Shown here: one piece after another, positions 16,921 to 26,704 of the stretch
Numbering within the stretch: the stretch's first letter is position 1
How the letters are laid out: each line of letters begins with the position of its first letter
Assembly: GCA_003574785.1 (NCBI GenBank)
Contig: QORU01000010.1
Location: forward strand, 255,248-319,247
Origin: Taklimakanibacter deserti
GTDB lineage: Bacteria; Pseudomonadota; Alphaproteobacteria; Rhizobiales; Aestuariivirgaceae
Direction of reading: 5' to 3'
Length of the DNA: 64,000 nucleotides
The notes under the pieces: model-generated
What the model was told of the DNA's origin: nothing
Seen by the model: the letters and a program-made list of their open reading frames with translations, nothing else
The model's database searches: none
Made by a program: the position numbers and the translations under genes

Positions 16921-17421
16921 CTATTCGTCCTTGAAGACGTTGCCCATGTTCCAGATGGTGCCGTAATTCGGATTGGCCTTGCGCTTCGCGGCGATCTCCG
17001 CGGCACGCAGCTCCCTGAGCAGCTGGGTTTCCGTCTTCGGCTTGCCGTCAGGGCCTGTTTTGGAAATGCCGTATTTCTCATAGACGTCCTGCTTCGGCGG
17101 TTCCGCGCCGGAAGCTTGAGGCGGTGTAGCGGCTGCCGTCTGCATAGGCTCAGGCGAGGGTTGCGCCTGGTCCATCGCCGGCTGGGCCGGCGGTGCGGCG
17201 CTCGCGACCTGGTTGGGCTCGCCATATTCGGTCACTTCGCCGGTGGGCGGACGCAGATTGAGATCGGGCGGCATCGAGAGATTGCGGTTGATGCGAACCT
17301 GGCTTTCATCGGGCGTCGCGTCTTTGCCCGACCCCAGCAAATCCTGCATTTTCGTCTCGGAGCAACCGGCGACGGCAAGCGCCGCCATCAGGCTCAAAGC
17401 GAGGCCAGTGGCCTTGTTCAT
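16921..17421 (-). CDS. DUF3035-type lipoprotein
   Basis: A 166-residue lipoprotein: signal peptide of 18 residues ending in the lipobox VAGC, so Cys is lipidated and the protein is anchored in a membrane. The conserved part is RINRNLSMPPDLNLRPPTGE near residues 43-62, a phrase typical of alphaproteobacterial DUF3035 proteins. A Pro/Ala/Gln-rich linker and a short charged C-terminus follow. ATG 17421 places the lipobox correctly; an upstream extension to 17505 does not. It sits directly after lspA, the peptidase that would process it. Function is unknown. Confidence 0.85.
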   Translation of the reverse strand: MNKATGLALSLMAALAVAGCSETKMQDLLGSGKDATPDESQVRINRNLSMPPDLNLRPPTGEVTEYGEPNQVASAAPPAQPAMDQAQPSPEPMQTAAATPPQASGAEPPKQDVYEKYGISKTGPDGKPKTETQLLRELRAAEIAAKRKANPNYGTIWNMGNVFKDE

Positions 17422-17517
17422 GTTAATGCTATTCCCTTCAAACGTCGCATTCACTGCCGGATTGTGCGGCGAGGCTTTTAGAAATTTGCCCGGGCAATCA
17501 GGCATTTCCGTGACCGT

Positions 17518-18036
17518 CTAGTTATTCCGAGCCTCGCTTAGGGATTCATAAACCAAGAGGGCTACCCCGGCAACGATGGCTACATCTGCCAGGTTAAAAA
17601 TGTACCATTCGAAGTTGCCGATATGGAACGAGAAGAAATCGGCCACGGCGCCATAAACGGCACGGTCGAAGGCATTGGCGAGCGCCCCCCCGAGAACGAG
17701 GCCGACGGCCGCGGCGGTCAAAGGACGCGATGCCGTGGCGATCCAAGTCCATAGCGCCCCGCTTATGATGACCGCGAGCGCGATCAGGAGCCCTTGCGAA
17801 ACCCAGGAGCCGTCCGACAGCCAGCCATAGGAAATGCCGCGGTTCCAGGCGAGGACGATGTCGAAGACCGGCAGCACGGCAATGGGCTGGCGGGCTTCGA
17901 TGTCGACGACATGCAGCATCCACCATTTGAAGGCCTGGTCGACGGCGAAGCTCGCGCTTGCGAAAACCAGGCCCAGGCCCGAAAGCCGCCCCCACAGCCT
18001 CACGCGAAAAGTTTCTTCTGGTGACGTTTCTGCCAT
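17518..18036 (-). CDS. lspA: Lipoprotein signal peptidase (signal peptidase II)
   Basis: A 172-residue inner-membrane aspartyl peptidase that cleaves lipoprotein signal peptides after lipidation. It has four hydrophobic segments, and the two catalytic aspartates are visible in NAFDR (about residue 121) and FNLADVAI (about 150). The ATG at 18036 lies inside the 3' end of ileS and the genes overlap by 37 bases, the usual ileS-lspA arrangement. A longer frame to 18126 is inside ileS and is not family sequence. DUF3035 lipoprotein follows. Confidence 0.95.
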   Translation of the reverse strand: MAETSPEETFRVRLWGRLSGLGLVFASASFAVDQAFKWWMLHVVDIEARQPIAVLPVFDIVLAWNRGISYGWLSDGSWVSQGLLIALAVIISGALWTWIATASRPLTAAAVGLVLGGALANAFDRAVYGAVADFFSFHIGNFEWYIFNLADVAIVAGVALLVYESLSEARNN

Positions 18037-20921
18037 TCGCGCACCGCGTCCGCATCGCGCGGCGTGATATCGGGGAACTCCTTGTCGCTGCCGACTTCCG
18101 GCGTGATCTTCCAGGAGCGGGCGCATTTGCGCCCCTCTGCCGGTTTGAACACCACCGCGACACCCTTCACATCGTCGAGCCGGAACGCATCGGCCGGTCC
18201 CTCGCCCGCGACGAGCGTCGCATCGGAGGTGATCGCCATCTCGGCAATGTCGATGCCTTTCAACACCGCGAGCAAATCCTCATCGGAAACATGGACCTCG
18301 GGAGCCGCCTCGAGCGATGAGCCGATGGTCTTCTTCACCTGGCGCTCGATCTCGAGCGCCCCGGTGATCACGCGGCGCACCTCGCGGATCTTGTCCCACT
18401 TCGCCGCCAGATCGGCGTCGACCCATTTCTCGGGCGGTCTCGCGAACTGCATCAGGTGGACGGAGCTCTTCTCAGCCCTGAAGCGCGACAGCCACACTTC
18501 TTCCGCAGTGAAGCAGAGGATGGGAGCGAGCCATGTGGCGAGGCAGTGGAAGAGCTGGTCCATCACCGTGCGGCAGGCGCGCCGGCGCTTGGACGAGGGC
18601 GCGTCGCAATAGAGCGAATCCTTGCGGATATCGAGATAGAAGGCCGAGAGATCGACATTCATGAAGTTGATGAGCTGGGCGACGACCTGCTTGAAATCAT
18701 AGGTGCGATAGCCTTCAAGCACGCTCGCATGGACTTGCGCGAGCTTGTGCAGGATATAGCGCTCGAGCTCCGGCATGTCCTTGGGATGGAGACGCTCCTT
18801 CTCCGCGAAGCCGTCGAGGGCGCCCAGTATGTAGCGCAGCGTGTTGCGCAATTTGCGATAGGCCTCGACGTTGCTCTTGAGGATCTCAGGCCCGATGCGC
18901 TGGTCGTCGACATAATCGGTCGAGGCCACCCACAGCCGCAATATGTCGGCGCCCGACTGCTTGATCACGTCCTGCGGGAAGACCTGGTTGCCGAGCGACT
19001 TCGACATCTTGCGGCCGTCTTCCGCCATGGTGAAGCCATGGGTGATGACGGTGTTGTAAGGCGCCCTGCCCCTGGTGCCGCAGCTCTCGAGCAGCGATGA
19101 ATGGAACCAGCCGCGATGCTGGTCGGAGCCTTCGAGATAGACATCGGCCGGCCAGCGCAGATCGGGCCGCTGCTCCAGCACGAAAGCATGGGTCGAGCCC
19201 GAATCGAACCAGACGTCGAGGATGTCGTTCACCTTCTCCCATTCGTCGGTGTCGGTGACGCGGTCCTTGAGGAAGCGCTCATGCGCGCCCTCGGCGAACC
19301 AGGCATCGGCACCTTCGGTCTCGAAGGCCTGAGCGATGCGCTCGTTCACTTCCGGATCGTTGAGGACGAGCCCGGTCGCCTTGTTGACGAAGACCGCGAT
19401 CGGAACGCCCCAGGCGCGCTGGCGGGAGATCACCCAGTCGGGACGTGCTTCGATCATGCCGCGCAAGCGGTTCTGGCCGGCCGGCGGCACGAACTCCGTC
19501 TCGTCGATCGCTTTCAACGCCTTGGCGCGCAAGCCGCCCGTCTCGCCATCGCCCATGGAGATGAACCACTGCGGCGTGTTGCGGAAGATGATCGGCTTCT
19601 TGGAGCGCCAGCTATGCGGATATTGGTGCTTGAGGCGGCCGCGCGCGATCAAGGCGTTGGCGGCCAGAAGCGCCTGTATGATCGCCTCATTGGCATCGCC
19701 CTTCTCGCCCTTCTCGGTGAGCACGCGCTTGCCTTCGAAGCCCGGCGCTTCGGCGGTGAAGATGCCCTCGGCATCGACGGTGAAGGGAATCTCCGTCTTG
19801 ACTCCCAAGGCCTTCAGCTTGCCGAGATTGGCTTCCCAGACCTCGAAGTCGTCGGCGCCGTGGCTCGGTGCCGTATGCACGAAGCCGGTGCCGGCATCGT
19901 CGGTGACATGATCGCCTTCGAGCAACGGCACGGCGAAATCGTAGCCCAGACCTTTAAGCGGGTGCGCGCAAGTCGCGACCTTCGCCATATCGACATCGCC
20001 GATGCGCTTGAAATCCTCGACGCGGCAGGCCTTGAAGGTCTCGGCCGCGAGGTTGTCGGCAAGGATCAGGCGATCGCCGGTCTTGGCCCAGTTGTCGTTG
20101 GGCGCCGCGGTGATCTCATAGAGGCCATAGGCGATCTTGGGCGAATAGCTGATGGCGCGGTTGCCGGGGATCGTCCAGGGCGTCGTCGTCCAGATGACGG
20201 CCGAAGCGCCCGCGAGATCTTTGGGCCCTTTCACCACCGGAAACTTCGCATAGATCGTGTCGCTGGTGTAGTCCTGATACTCGACCTCGGCCTCGGCGAG
20301 CGCCGTCTTCTCGACCACCGACCACATCACCGGCTTCGAGCCGCGGTACAATTGTCCGCTCGCAGAGAATTTCATGAGCTCGCGGGCGATCTGGGCCTCG
20401 GCCGGGAAGGCCATGGTGGTGTAGGGATCCTTCCAGTTGCCGACCACGCCCAGGCGCTGGAACTCCTGCGACTGGATGCCCATCCAGTGCTCCGCGAAAG
20501 CCCGGCATTCCTGGCGGAATTCGTTGATCGGTATCGCGTCCTTGTTCTTGCCCTTGGCGCGATACTGCTCCTCGATCTTCCATTCGATGGGCAGGCCATG
20601 GCAGTCCCAGCCCGGCACGTAATTGGCGTCCCGGCCCGACATCTGCTGCGAGCGAACGACCAGGTCCTTCAGGATCTTGTTGAGCGCGGTGCCGATATGG
20701 ATGTTGCCATTGGCATAGGGCGGACCGTCATGCAGGATAAAGAGCTCATGGCCCTTGGCCTTCGCATCTTCCCTGAGCCGGGTGAAGATATCCATCTCCT
20801 GCCAGCGCTTGAGGATTTCCGGTTCCTTCTGCGGCAGGCCGGCCTTCATGGGGAAGTCGGTCTTGGGCAGGAACAGGGTCTCGCGATAGTCGCGAGCCGG
20901 GGTGTCGGGCTTGTCGTTCAT
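18000..20921 (-). CDS. ileS: Isoleucyl-tRNA synthetase
   Basis: A 973-residue class I synthetase that charges tRNA-Ile. The HIGH-type motif is in [14 protein letters not shown] (about residues 66-79) and the KMSKS loop in [12 protein letters not shown] (about 637-648); [10 protein letters not shown] and the editing-domain [11 protein letters not shown] are also present. The C-terminal zinc ribbon is degraded: KCARSWKI keeps one of the expected Cys pair, and the second pair is replaced around [11 protein letters not shown] 20921 starts the family sequence; the frame extends upstream to 21023 without support. It is divergent from the WD40-caspase gene. Confidence 0.97.
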   Translation of the reverse strand: MNDKPDTPARDYRETLFLPKTDFPMKAGLPQKEPEILKRWQEMDIFTRLREDAKAKGHELFILHDGPPYANGNIHIGTALNKILKDLVVRSQQMSGRDANYVPGWDCHGLPIEWKIEEQYRAKGKNKDAIPINEFRQECRAFAEHWMGIQSQEFQRLGVVGNWKDPYTTMAFPAEAQIARELMKFSASGQLYRGSKPVMWSVVEKTALAEAEVEYQDYTSDTIYAKFPVVKGPKDLAGASAVIWTTTPWTIPGNRAISYSPKIAYGLYEITAAPNDNWAKTGDRLILADNLAAETFKACRVEDFKRIGDVDMAKVATCAHPLKGLGYDFAVPLLEGDHVTDDAGTGFVHTAPSHGADDFEVWEANLGKLKALGVKTEIPFTVDAEGIFTAEAPGFEGKRVLTEKGEKGDANEAIIQALLAANALIARGRLKHQYPHSWRSKKPIIFRNTPQWFISMGDGETGGLRAKALKAIDETEFVPPAGQNRLRGMIEARPDWVISRQRAWGVPIAVFVNKATGLVLNDPEVNERIAQAFETEGADAWFAEGAHERFLKDRVTDTDEWEKVNDILDVWFDSGSTHAFVLEQRPDLRWPADVYLEGSDQHRGWFHSSLLESCGTRGRAPYNTVITHGFTMAEDGRKMSKSLGNQVFPQDVIKQSGADILRLWVASTDYVDDQRIGPEILKSNVEAYRKLRNTLRYILGALDGFAEKERLHPKDMPELERYILHKLAQVHASVLEGYRTYDFKQVVAQLINFMNVDLSAFYLDIRKDSLYCDAPSSKRRRACRTVMDQLFHCLATWLAPILCFTAEEVWLSRFRAEKSSVHLMQFARPPEKWVDADLAAKWDKIREVRRVITGALEIERQVKKTIGSSLEAAPEVHVSDEDLLAVLKGIDIAEMAITSDATLVAGEGPADAFRLDDVKGVAVVFKPAEGRKCARSWKITPEVGSDKEFPDITPRDADAVREWQKRHQKKLFA

Positions 20922-21078
20922 CTTCGGTTCGTAAGTCAAAATTGATTGTTTGTCGGGCGGGCTTGTAACAGCGAAAGCCGCCAGGGGAAAGGGCGGCATC
21001 CTAGGTTTACAATCCCAATTCACAATCCTGCCCCAAGGAGATGGCTATTTCCCGACCCCTCACGCTATCAAGGACGGC

Positions 21079-23946
21079 ATGATGACGTGGCTTATCCGGT
21101 TACTGGGACTTCTCCTCATCGGCGCGGCGACGGCCGCTCCAGCGGCCGAACTGCCGAAAGAACCGATGCTCCGGATCGACGGCGGCATGCACACGGCCGT
21201 TATCCGGCGCCTCGATGTCAGCGCCGACGGCAAGGTCCTGGTCACCGGCTCCGAGGACAAGACGGTCAGGGTCTGGTCCCTCCCCGACGGCCGCCTGCTC
21301 CGGACCCTGCGCCTCCCGACGGCCCCCGGCGATGTCGGCAAGGTTTTCGCGGTGGCCCTGAGCCCGGACGGCAAGCTCGTCGCGGCGGGCGGATGGGACG
21401 ATGTCGATCCCGAGGCGCTCGACTATTACGTCTATATCTTCGACCGCATAACCGGCCACTTGCTGGGCCGCCTCGGTCCGCATAGGCAGGTTATCAACGA
21501 GCTCACCTTCTCGCCTGACGGCAAAAGGCTCGCCGTCGGCCTGGGGGACCGCGCGGGTATCGCCGTCTGGGACACCACCGATTGGCGTCAAGTGCTGAGC
21601 GACAGCGAGTATGGCGATCAAGTGAATGGCATCGCCTTCAGCGCGAGCGGCGAGATGGCGGTCACTTCGCATGATCGCGGGCTCAGGCTTTACTCACCCA
21701 ATCTCGAGCTGCTCGGAAGCGTTTACGCGCCCAGCAACGACAGGGCCGAGGGCATTGCCTTCTCGCCCGACGGCAGCAAGCTGGTGGTCGGCTATGTCGG
21801 CACCATGGCCGTCGATATCCTCGACGCCAAGAGTCTCAAGCTTCTCTATCAGGCGGATACCAGCGGGCTCGATATTGGCGATCTTGCCGCCGTCGCATGG
21901 TCGGATGACGGCCGGATGATCTTTGCCGCGGGCGACTATTATACGCGAGGCGGCAAGGAAGAGCGGATGCAAATGTTCGCATGGGGCGATGAAGGCCGTG
22001 GTGAGCGCCTGGCCGTCGATGCGGCGGCCAATACGGTGATGGATCTCAAGGCCATGCCGGGCGGCGGCGCCGCCATTTCTGATGCCAATCACGGTTTCAC
22101 CGTCTATGACGCGAATGGCGACATCGTGCTGCGCAAGACGAGCATCGCCGCCGATCTGCGCGGCGAGCTCGGCGACAATTTTACCGTCAGTGAGGACGGC
22201 ATGCGCGTGCGGTTCGGCCTCGGCGTAGAAGGCCTGGATCCGTGGCTGTTCGACATGTCGACGCTTCGCTTCACCGAATCCCCGCAGCCGCCAGGCGATC
22301 TCAAGCCCGCCAATGTGACCCAGCTCGCCGTCGAGGATTGGAACGGCCGGGACGATACGAGCATCAGCGGCGCACCGCTTGAGCTTGACAAGAATGAAAC
22401 GAGCCGCGCTCTCGCCATCGAGGAGGATGGCGAAACCCTGGTGCTCGGCACCGACTTTGCCCTCCGGCGCTACACCAAGAAAGGCACGCGGCTCTGGAAG
22501 CTCGCCGTGCCTTCGATCCCCTGGGGCCTCAACATCACGGCGAAGGATCAGCTGCTGATCGCCGCCCACACCGACGGCACGATCCGCTGGTACCGGCTCG
22601 CCGACGGCGCCGAGCTTCTGGCGCTTTTCGTCAATGCCGTCGACAAGCGCTGGATCGCCTGGACTCCGACGGGCTATTACGCCGCCTCTCCGGGCGGCGA
22701 GGACCTCATCGGCTGGCATGTCAATCGCGGCGTCGACGAGACGCCCGATTTCTTCCCGGCGAGCCAGTTCCACGACCGCTTCTATCGGCCCGATATCGTG
22801 CGCGAGGTGTTCAACACCTATGATGAAGGCGAGGCGATCAAGGCCGCCAACGCCAAAGCGAAGCGTCCGAACCGCAAGCAGGAGATCGCCGACGCCCTGC
22901 CCCCGGTGATCGAGATCGTCAATCCCGGCCAAGGCGCTTCCGTCACCGAGACGCTGGTGACGCTCGCCTACCGCGTGCGCACGCCCGACGGAAAGCCTGC
23001 CGATGAGATCGAGGTCCTGATCGACGGGCGCCCGCAAGGCCAGCGCGGCGCTGCCGTCGTCACCGACGACGACACGCAGAGCCTCGACGTCACCATCCCG
23101 GCGCGCGATGTCGACGTGTCGCTCATCGCCAGGCAGGGCGATGCGGTGAGCGTGCCGGCGCGGATCACGCTGAAATGGGCCGGCCCGCCGTCCGAGGACC
23201 AGATCAAGCGCAAGCTCTATGCCGTCTTCGTGGGCGTCAGCGACTATGAGAAGGCTGGTCTCAAGCTCAATTTCGCCGATGACGATGCGCGCGATTTCTC
23301 GCAAAGCACGGCGGCTGAAAAAGGTGCGCTCTATGAGGCGACCGAGATCAAGCTCCTGACCGATGCGGAAGCGAGCGCCGAAAACATCCGCTCCGCTTTG
23401 GGCTGGCTCGAGGACAAGGTCGGGCCTGAGGACGTGGGCCTCCTGTTCATGGCCGGGCACGGCGTCACCGATGCCAAGCAGCGTTTCTATTTCCTGCCCG
23501 TCGGCGGCGATCCGGAAGACCTGCGCTCGACGGCGATCGGGGAAAGCGAGATCCGCGAGGCGATCTCATCGCTCGCCGGCAAGGCGATGTTCTTCATCGA
23601 TGCCTGCCATTCGGCCGACAGTCTCAAGGGCGATGTCGCCCAGGCCGATGTGACGGCGGTGGTCAACCGCATGGCGCGCGCCGATTCCGGCGTCATCATG
23701 TTCGCCTCGTCGGGCGGCAACGAACTCTCGCTCGAGCGCGCCGACTGGAACAACGGCGCCTTCACCGAGGCGCTGCTCCAAGGCATCGCCGGCGGCGCCG
23801 ACTATGAGAAGGACGGCAGCATCTCGACCGCCGAGCTCAATCTGTGGCTCACGACGCAGGTCAGGAAACTTACCCAGAACCGGCAGAATGCGGTCATGGT
23901 GAAGCCCGACACGGTGCCGGACTTCTCGATTGCAAGGCTGAAGTGA
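21079..23946 (+). CDS. Exported WD40-repeat protein with C-terminal caspase (C14) domain
   Basis: A 955-residue protein in three parts. A signal peptide (residues 1-23, ending APAAE) is followed by WD40-type beta-propeller blades over about 30-560 (SADGKVLVTGSEDKTVRVWS, SPDGKRLAVGLGDRAGIAVW). The linker has the phrase TPTGYYAASPGGEDLIGWHVNRG. The caspase fold (about 710-950) starts KLYAVFVGVSDYE, with catalytic His in FMAGHGV and Cys in FIDACHSAD. Both dyad residues are intact, so protease activity is likely, with Lys/Arg specificity of metacaspases as one option. ATG 21079 puts the signal peptide first. It is divergent from ileS and converges on an ECF sigma/anti-sigma pair. Confidence 0.88.
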   Translation: MMTWLIRLLGLLLIGAATAAPAAELPKEPMLRIDGGMHTAVIRRLDVSADGKVLVTGSEDKTVRVWSLPDGRLLRTLRLPTAPGDVGKVFAVALSPDGKLVAAGGWDDVDPEALDYYVYIFDRITGHLLGRLGPHRQVINELTFSPDGKRLAVGLGDRAGIAVWDTTDWRQVLSDSEYGDQVNGIAFSASGEMAVTSHDRGLRLYSPNLELLGSVYAPSNDRAEGIAFSPDGSKLVVGYVGTMAVDILDAKSLKLLYQADTSGLDIGDLAAVAWSDDGRMIFAAGDYYTRGGKEERMQMFAWGDEGRGERLAVDAAANTVMDLKAMPGGGAAISDANHGFTVYDANGDIVLRKTSIAADLRGELGDNFTVSEDGMRVRFGLGVEGLDPWLFDMSTLRFTESPQPPGDLKPANVTQLAVEDWNGRDDTSISGAPLELDKNETSRALAIEEDGETLVLGTDFALRRYTKKGTRLWKLAVPSIPWGLNITAKDQLLIAAHTDGTIRWYRLADGAELLALFVNAVDKRWIAWTPTGYYAASPGGEDLIGWHVNRGVDETPDFFPASQFHDRFYRPDIVREVFNTYDEGEAIKAANAKAKRPNRKQEIADALPPVIEIVNPGQGASVTETLVTLAYRVRTPDGKPADEIEVLIDGRPQGQRGAAVVTDDDTQSLDVTIPARDVDVSLIARQGDAVSVPARITLKWAGPPSEDQIKRKLYAVFVGVSDYEKAGLKLNFADDDARDFSQSTAAEKGALYEATEIKLLTDAEASAENIRSALGWLEDKVGPEDVGLLFMAGHGVTDAKQRFYFLPVGGDPEDLRSTAIGESEIREAISSLAGKAMFFIDACHSADSLKGDVAQADVTAVVNRMARADSGVIMFASSGGNELSLERADWNNGAFTEALLQGIAGGADYEKDGSISTAELNLWLTTQVRKLTQNRQNAVMVKPDTVPDFSIARLK

Positions 23947-24046
23947 TCCTCGCCCTTCGCAGACCCGCTTTTCTTGCGAAATTGCCTGTATTTTCCCTGT
24001 ATCCGAGAACAGCGCTCGCGCGCCCCTCTTGCCGAAGCAACCGGCA

Positions 24047-24805
24047 TCAGCTCTCGAAAGACCGATAGACCATGTTGGCGAGGTCCATGATGTCGTCGCG
24101 GCTCGTCTCTCCGGCGATGACGAAGCCCAAAGGACCGTCGAGCCAATAGCAGGCGGTGACGCCGTGCTTTTCCTCGATGACGAATTTCGTCTCCGACCCG
24201 CCCTGATTGGCGGTGAGGAAGATGGTGATGCGGCGCTTGTTGGCGTCCTCATACATCAGTTGCGCCGCAGGCTGCGTGCCGGCGGCGAGGAGACGGCCGC
24301 CGAGGAAGGTGTAGCCGCGCGCGGCCAGATCCGGGATGACGAGCTTGTGGCCGACGCGCTTCGACAGCCAGCTCGTCAAGTGCTCGCTGTCATTGGCCGC
24401 AACCTCGACCGCGTGGCGGTTCTCGCGCGAATAGATCTCATGCGCCTCGATGGCGAGATCGGCGAATTGCATCGCCTTGGGTGCGTTCACCTGGAGGCTC
24501 GCGAACCAGCCGGCGGCGCCCCCGAGCAGCAGCAGGGCCAGCGCCGCCGCGATGGCGGCGGGCGACAAGGTGAAGCCCCGCCTGTGGCGCAGCGCCACCT
24601 TGATCTGCGGCGGCACCGTCTCCTCCAGCACCGGATCGAAGGCTTCCTTGAGCCAGGCCTTCTGGCGCCGCCAGGCCTCGACCTTGGCGCGCGCCTCGGG
24701 ATCGTTGGCCAGGCGCTCGTCCAGCGCCCGGCATTCCTGCCCGGCGATCTCGCCATCGGCATAGGCGTGCAACGACCAGTCTTGGCTGTTTTCAGGCTCA
24801 GTCAT
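24047..24805 (-). CDS. Anti-sigma factor (transmembrane)
   Basis: A 252-residue protein with a short cytosolic N-terminal domain (SLHAYADGEIAGQECRALDERL), one membrane segment at about residues 85-110 (AAALALLLLGGAAGWFA) and a periplasmic C-terminal domain. The LHAYADGE wording and one-TM layout are those of anti-sigma factors paired with ECF sigmas, but the HxxxCxxC zinc motif is absent, so it is a non-ZAS type. ATG 24805 overlaps the sigma stop (ATGA). It probably holds the sigma at the membrane until a signal acts on its periplasmic domain. The signal is unknown. Confidence 0.88.
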   Translation of the reverse strand: MTEPENSQDWSLHAYADGEIAGQECRALDERLANDPEARAKVEAWRRQKAWLKEAFDPVLEETVPPQIKVALRHRRGFTLSPAAIAAALALLLLGGAAGWFASLQVNAPKAMQFADLAIEAHEIYSRENRHAVEVAANDSEHLTSWLSKRVGHKLVIPDLAARGYTFLGGRLLAAGTQPAAQLMYEDANKRRITIFLTANQGGSETKFVIEEKHGVTACYWLDGPLGFVIAGETSRDDIMDLANMVYRSFES

Positions 24806-25311
24806 TTCACTCGTCTCAAAGAGGGTCTCGCCTCTTCGCCTATCAATTCCCTAAGCGCGCTCCGCGCCCGCGACAATCTCGACATCACCGTTCCCACCGG
24901 CACGCCGGTGATCTCGGCGACATCGCGGTAACTCATGTCCTCCAGCGCCACGAGGACCACCACCTCGCGCTGCTGGTCGGGCAGCCGGTCGAGCGCCGCC
25001 GCCACTTGCATGAACAATGTCTCGCCCTCCTGCGAGGGCTTCAGCGCCGCCTCGGGATCGGTCAGATCGTCCACCGTCTTCACGATCCCGGCCCGCCTCT
25101 CGCGCCTGAGGCCACTGACATGGATGTTGCGCAGCACCGCATAGAGCCAGGCCCGCAAGGGCCGCGTCGCATCATAGAGATGGCTCTTCACCAGCGCCCG
25201 CTCGATGCAATCCTGGACGAGATCGTCCGCCAGCGCCGGATCACCCGTGAGAGCCCGGGCAAAACGGCGCAGATACGGTATCTCGGCAGTGAGATCAGCG
25301 CGGAAATTCAT
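24802..25311 (-). CDS. ECF RNA polymerase sigma factor
   Basis: A 169-residue sigma-70 family ECF factor. Region 2 is EIPYLRRFARALTGDPALADDLVQDCIERAL with the -10-binding RPLRAWLYAVLRNIH, and region 4 is the helix-turn-helix MSYRDVAEITGVPVGTVMSRLSRAR. ATG 25311 gives a normal-length N-terminus; a start at 25341 adds 10 residues. It is coupled to the anti-sigma gene downstream. It is not clearly the general-stress EcfG type, and no EcfG-like promoter was confirmed beside it. Autoregulation of the operon is probable by family precedent. Confidence 0.9.
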   Translation of the reverse strand: MNFRADLTAEIPYLRRFARALTGDPALADDLVQDCIERALVKSHLYDATRPLRAWLYAVLRNIHVSGLRRERRAGIVKTVDDLTDPEAALKPSQEGETLFMQVAAALDRLPDQQREVVVLVALEDMSYRDVAEITGVPVGTVMSRLSRARSALRELIGEEARPSLRRVK

Positions 25312-25349
25312 CTCGACCTTTAATCCCAGATACAGCAGCAAAAGGCAGT

Positions 25350-26636
25350 TTATTCCATGGCCCCGGCGGGGGCACCCTCCCCATGCCGGCGCCTGATCCT
25401 GAGAACGATGAGGGTTATAGCCGTGACGACGGCTACAATCATGACGGCCTTGACGTATTTCATGTCGATGCCCAGCGCCTCCTTGGGCAGGGTATCGAGC
25501 AAGTAGCTCAGAAGGCCCGCGACATAGTAGCTGATGGCGGCGATCGAAAGCCCCTCCACCGTCTGCTGCAGCCGGAGCTGTAACCGCGTGCGTTCGCTCA
25601 TCGCCTTCAAGAGATTGCCGTTCTGCTCCTCGACATCGATATCGACACGGGTGCGCAGGAGATTGGCGGCGTGCATGAGCTTGTAGGACAGGTCGGTCTG
25701 GCGATCCTGCATGCTGAAGCAGGTGCGCATCGCCGGCATCAGGCGCCGGTCCATGAAGGCGGTCATGGTCTGGAGGCCGTCGATCGGCCGCTCGCGCAAG
25801 GAGGCGAGCCGGGCGCGCACGATCTCGGCATAGGCACGCGTGGCGCCGAAGCGGAACTGCGACTGGCTGGCGCCGGCCTCGAGCTCGCCCGCGACCGCCA
25901 TCAGACGGTTGAGCAGCGCCTTGTTGGCGGCGAGGCCTTCGCTCCGGGTCATCTCGGCGGTGATCTCGCCCAGCGACTGCTCGATGCGACGCACGACCGG
26001 CTGCAGTCTTTGCGCTTCGGGTAAGCCGAGCAGGCAGAAGGTGCGGTAGGTCTCGAGCTCGAGGAGCTGCTGCACGAAGATGCCAGCGCGCAAGGGCGAC
26101 ATGCCGCGGTCGAGCACGAGGATGCGCACGAAGCCGTCATGGGCGGCATGGAAATCGGTCGCCACCAGAGCATCGCCCGCCTCGGTCTCGCAGGCGACGA
26201 GGCCTGCAGGATCGAAGACCTTGCGCCATTCGTCGCCTTCCGTTTGCGCGAGCAAATGGAGATCGACCGCGACCATCAAAGGCCCGGGCTGCGGCAATTG
26301 CAGCATGGCCTTCTGCAGATCAGCCGCCGGACGGGCGAAGGGTGTCGTGTCGAGGCTCGCGAGCTCCCAGGTATAGGTCGTGAATTCGGCATGCTGCTCC
26401 CAGCGCACGGCCGAATCGGCGAAGGCGACTCGGTAATGCTTCGATGAGGCATCGGGACCCCGATGGCCGCGCGCCGCGACGAATTCGCCAAAGGCGGCGC
26501 GGTCACGCTGGGCGAGCTCGGCATCGGTCATGAACGCGAAATGCAGGAGGCGCAGCGGCGGTGAAATGGCCGCAAAAGGGCGCGCATGCACCTCGCCCAG
26601 AACGGCGCCGCGCAACGGATGCGGTTCGAGGGTCAT
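25350..26636 (-). CDS. DUF3422 family membrane protein
   Basis: A 428-residue protein of the alphaproteobacterial/betaproteobacterial DUF3422 family, starting HPLRGAVLGEVHARPFAAI. Most of it is soluble and helical, with a coiled-coil-like part (DRQTDLSYKLMHAANLLRTR, MSERTRLQLRLQQTVEGLS), and two membrane segments occupy the last 70 residues (ISYYVAGLLSYLLDTL and VMIVAVVTAITLIVLRI). ATG 26636 matches the family start. It lies 38 bases downstream of the ECF sigma stop region on the same strand as that operon. The function of the family is not known. Confidence 0.85.
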   Translation of the reverse strand: MTLEPHPLRGAVLGEVHARPFAAISPPLRLLHFAFMTDAELAQRDRAAFGEFVAARGHRGPDASSKHYRVAFADSAVRWEQHAEFTTYTWELASLDTTPFARPAADLQKAMLQLPQPGPLMVAVDLHLLAQTEGDEWRKVFDPAGLVACETEAGDALVATDFHAAHDGFVRILVLDRGMSPLRAGIFVQQLLELETYRTFCLLGLPEAQRLQPVVRRIEQSLGEITAEMTRSEGLAANKALLNRLMAVAGELEAGASQSQFRFGATRAYAEIVRARLASLRERPIDGLQTMTAFMDRRLMPAMRTCFSMQDRQTDLSYKLMHAANLLRTRVDIDVEEQNGNLLKAMSERTRLQLRLQQTVEGLSIAAISYYVAGLLSYLLDTLPKEALGIDMKYVKAVMIVAVVTAITLIVLRIRRRHGEGAPAGAME

Positions 26637-26704
26637 TTTGCGAAGCATAGTGGGATGACGCTGCGGCGGCATGTGTCGCCGGGTCGCAGCCGATGCCTAA
26701 TTTT

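Noticed and set aside
19101..20945. Plus-strand frame of 614 codons inside ileS
   Set aside because: Antisense to ileS, composition typical of a shadow frame, no recognised domain.
21694..23460. Minus-strand frame of 588 codons inside the WD40-caspase gene
   Set aside because: Antisense shadow of the WD40 and caspase coding sequence.
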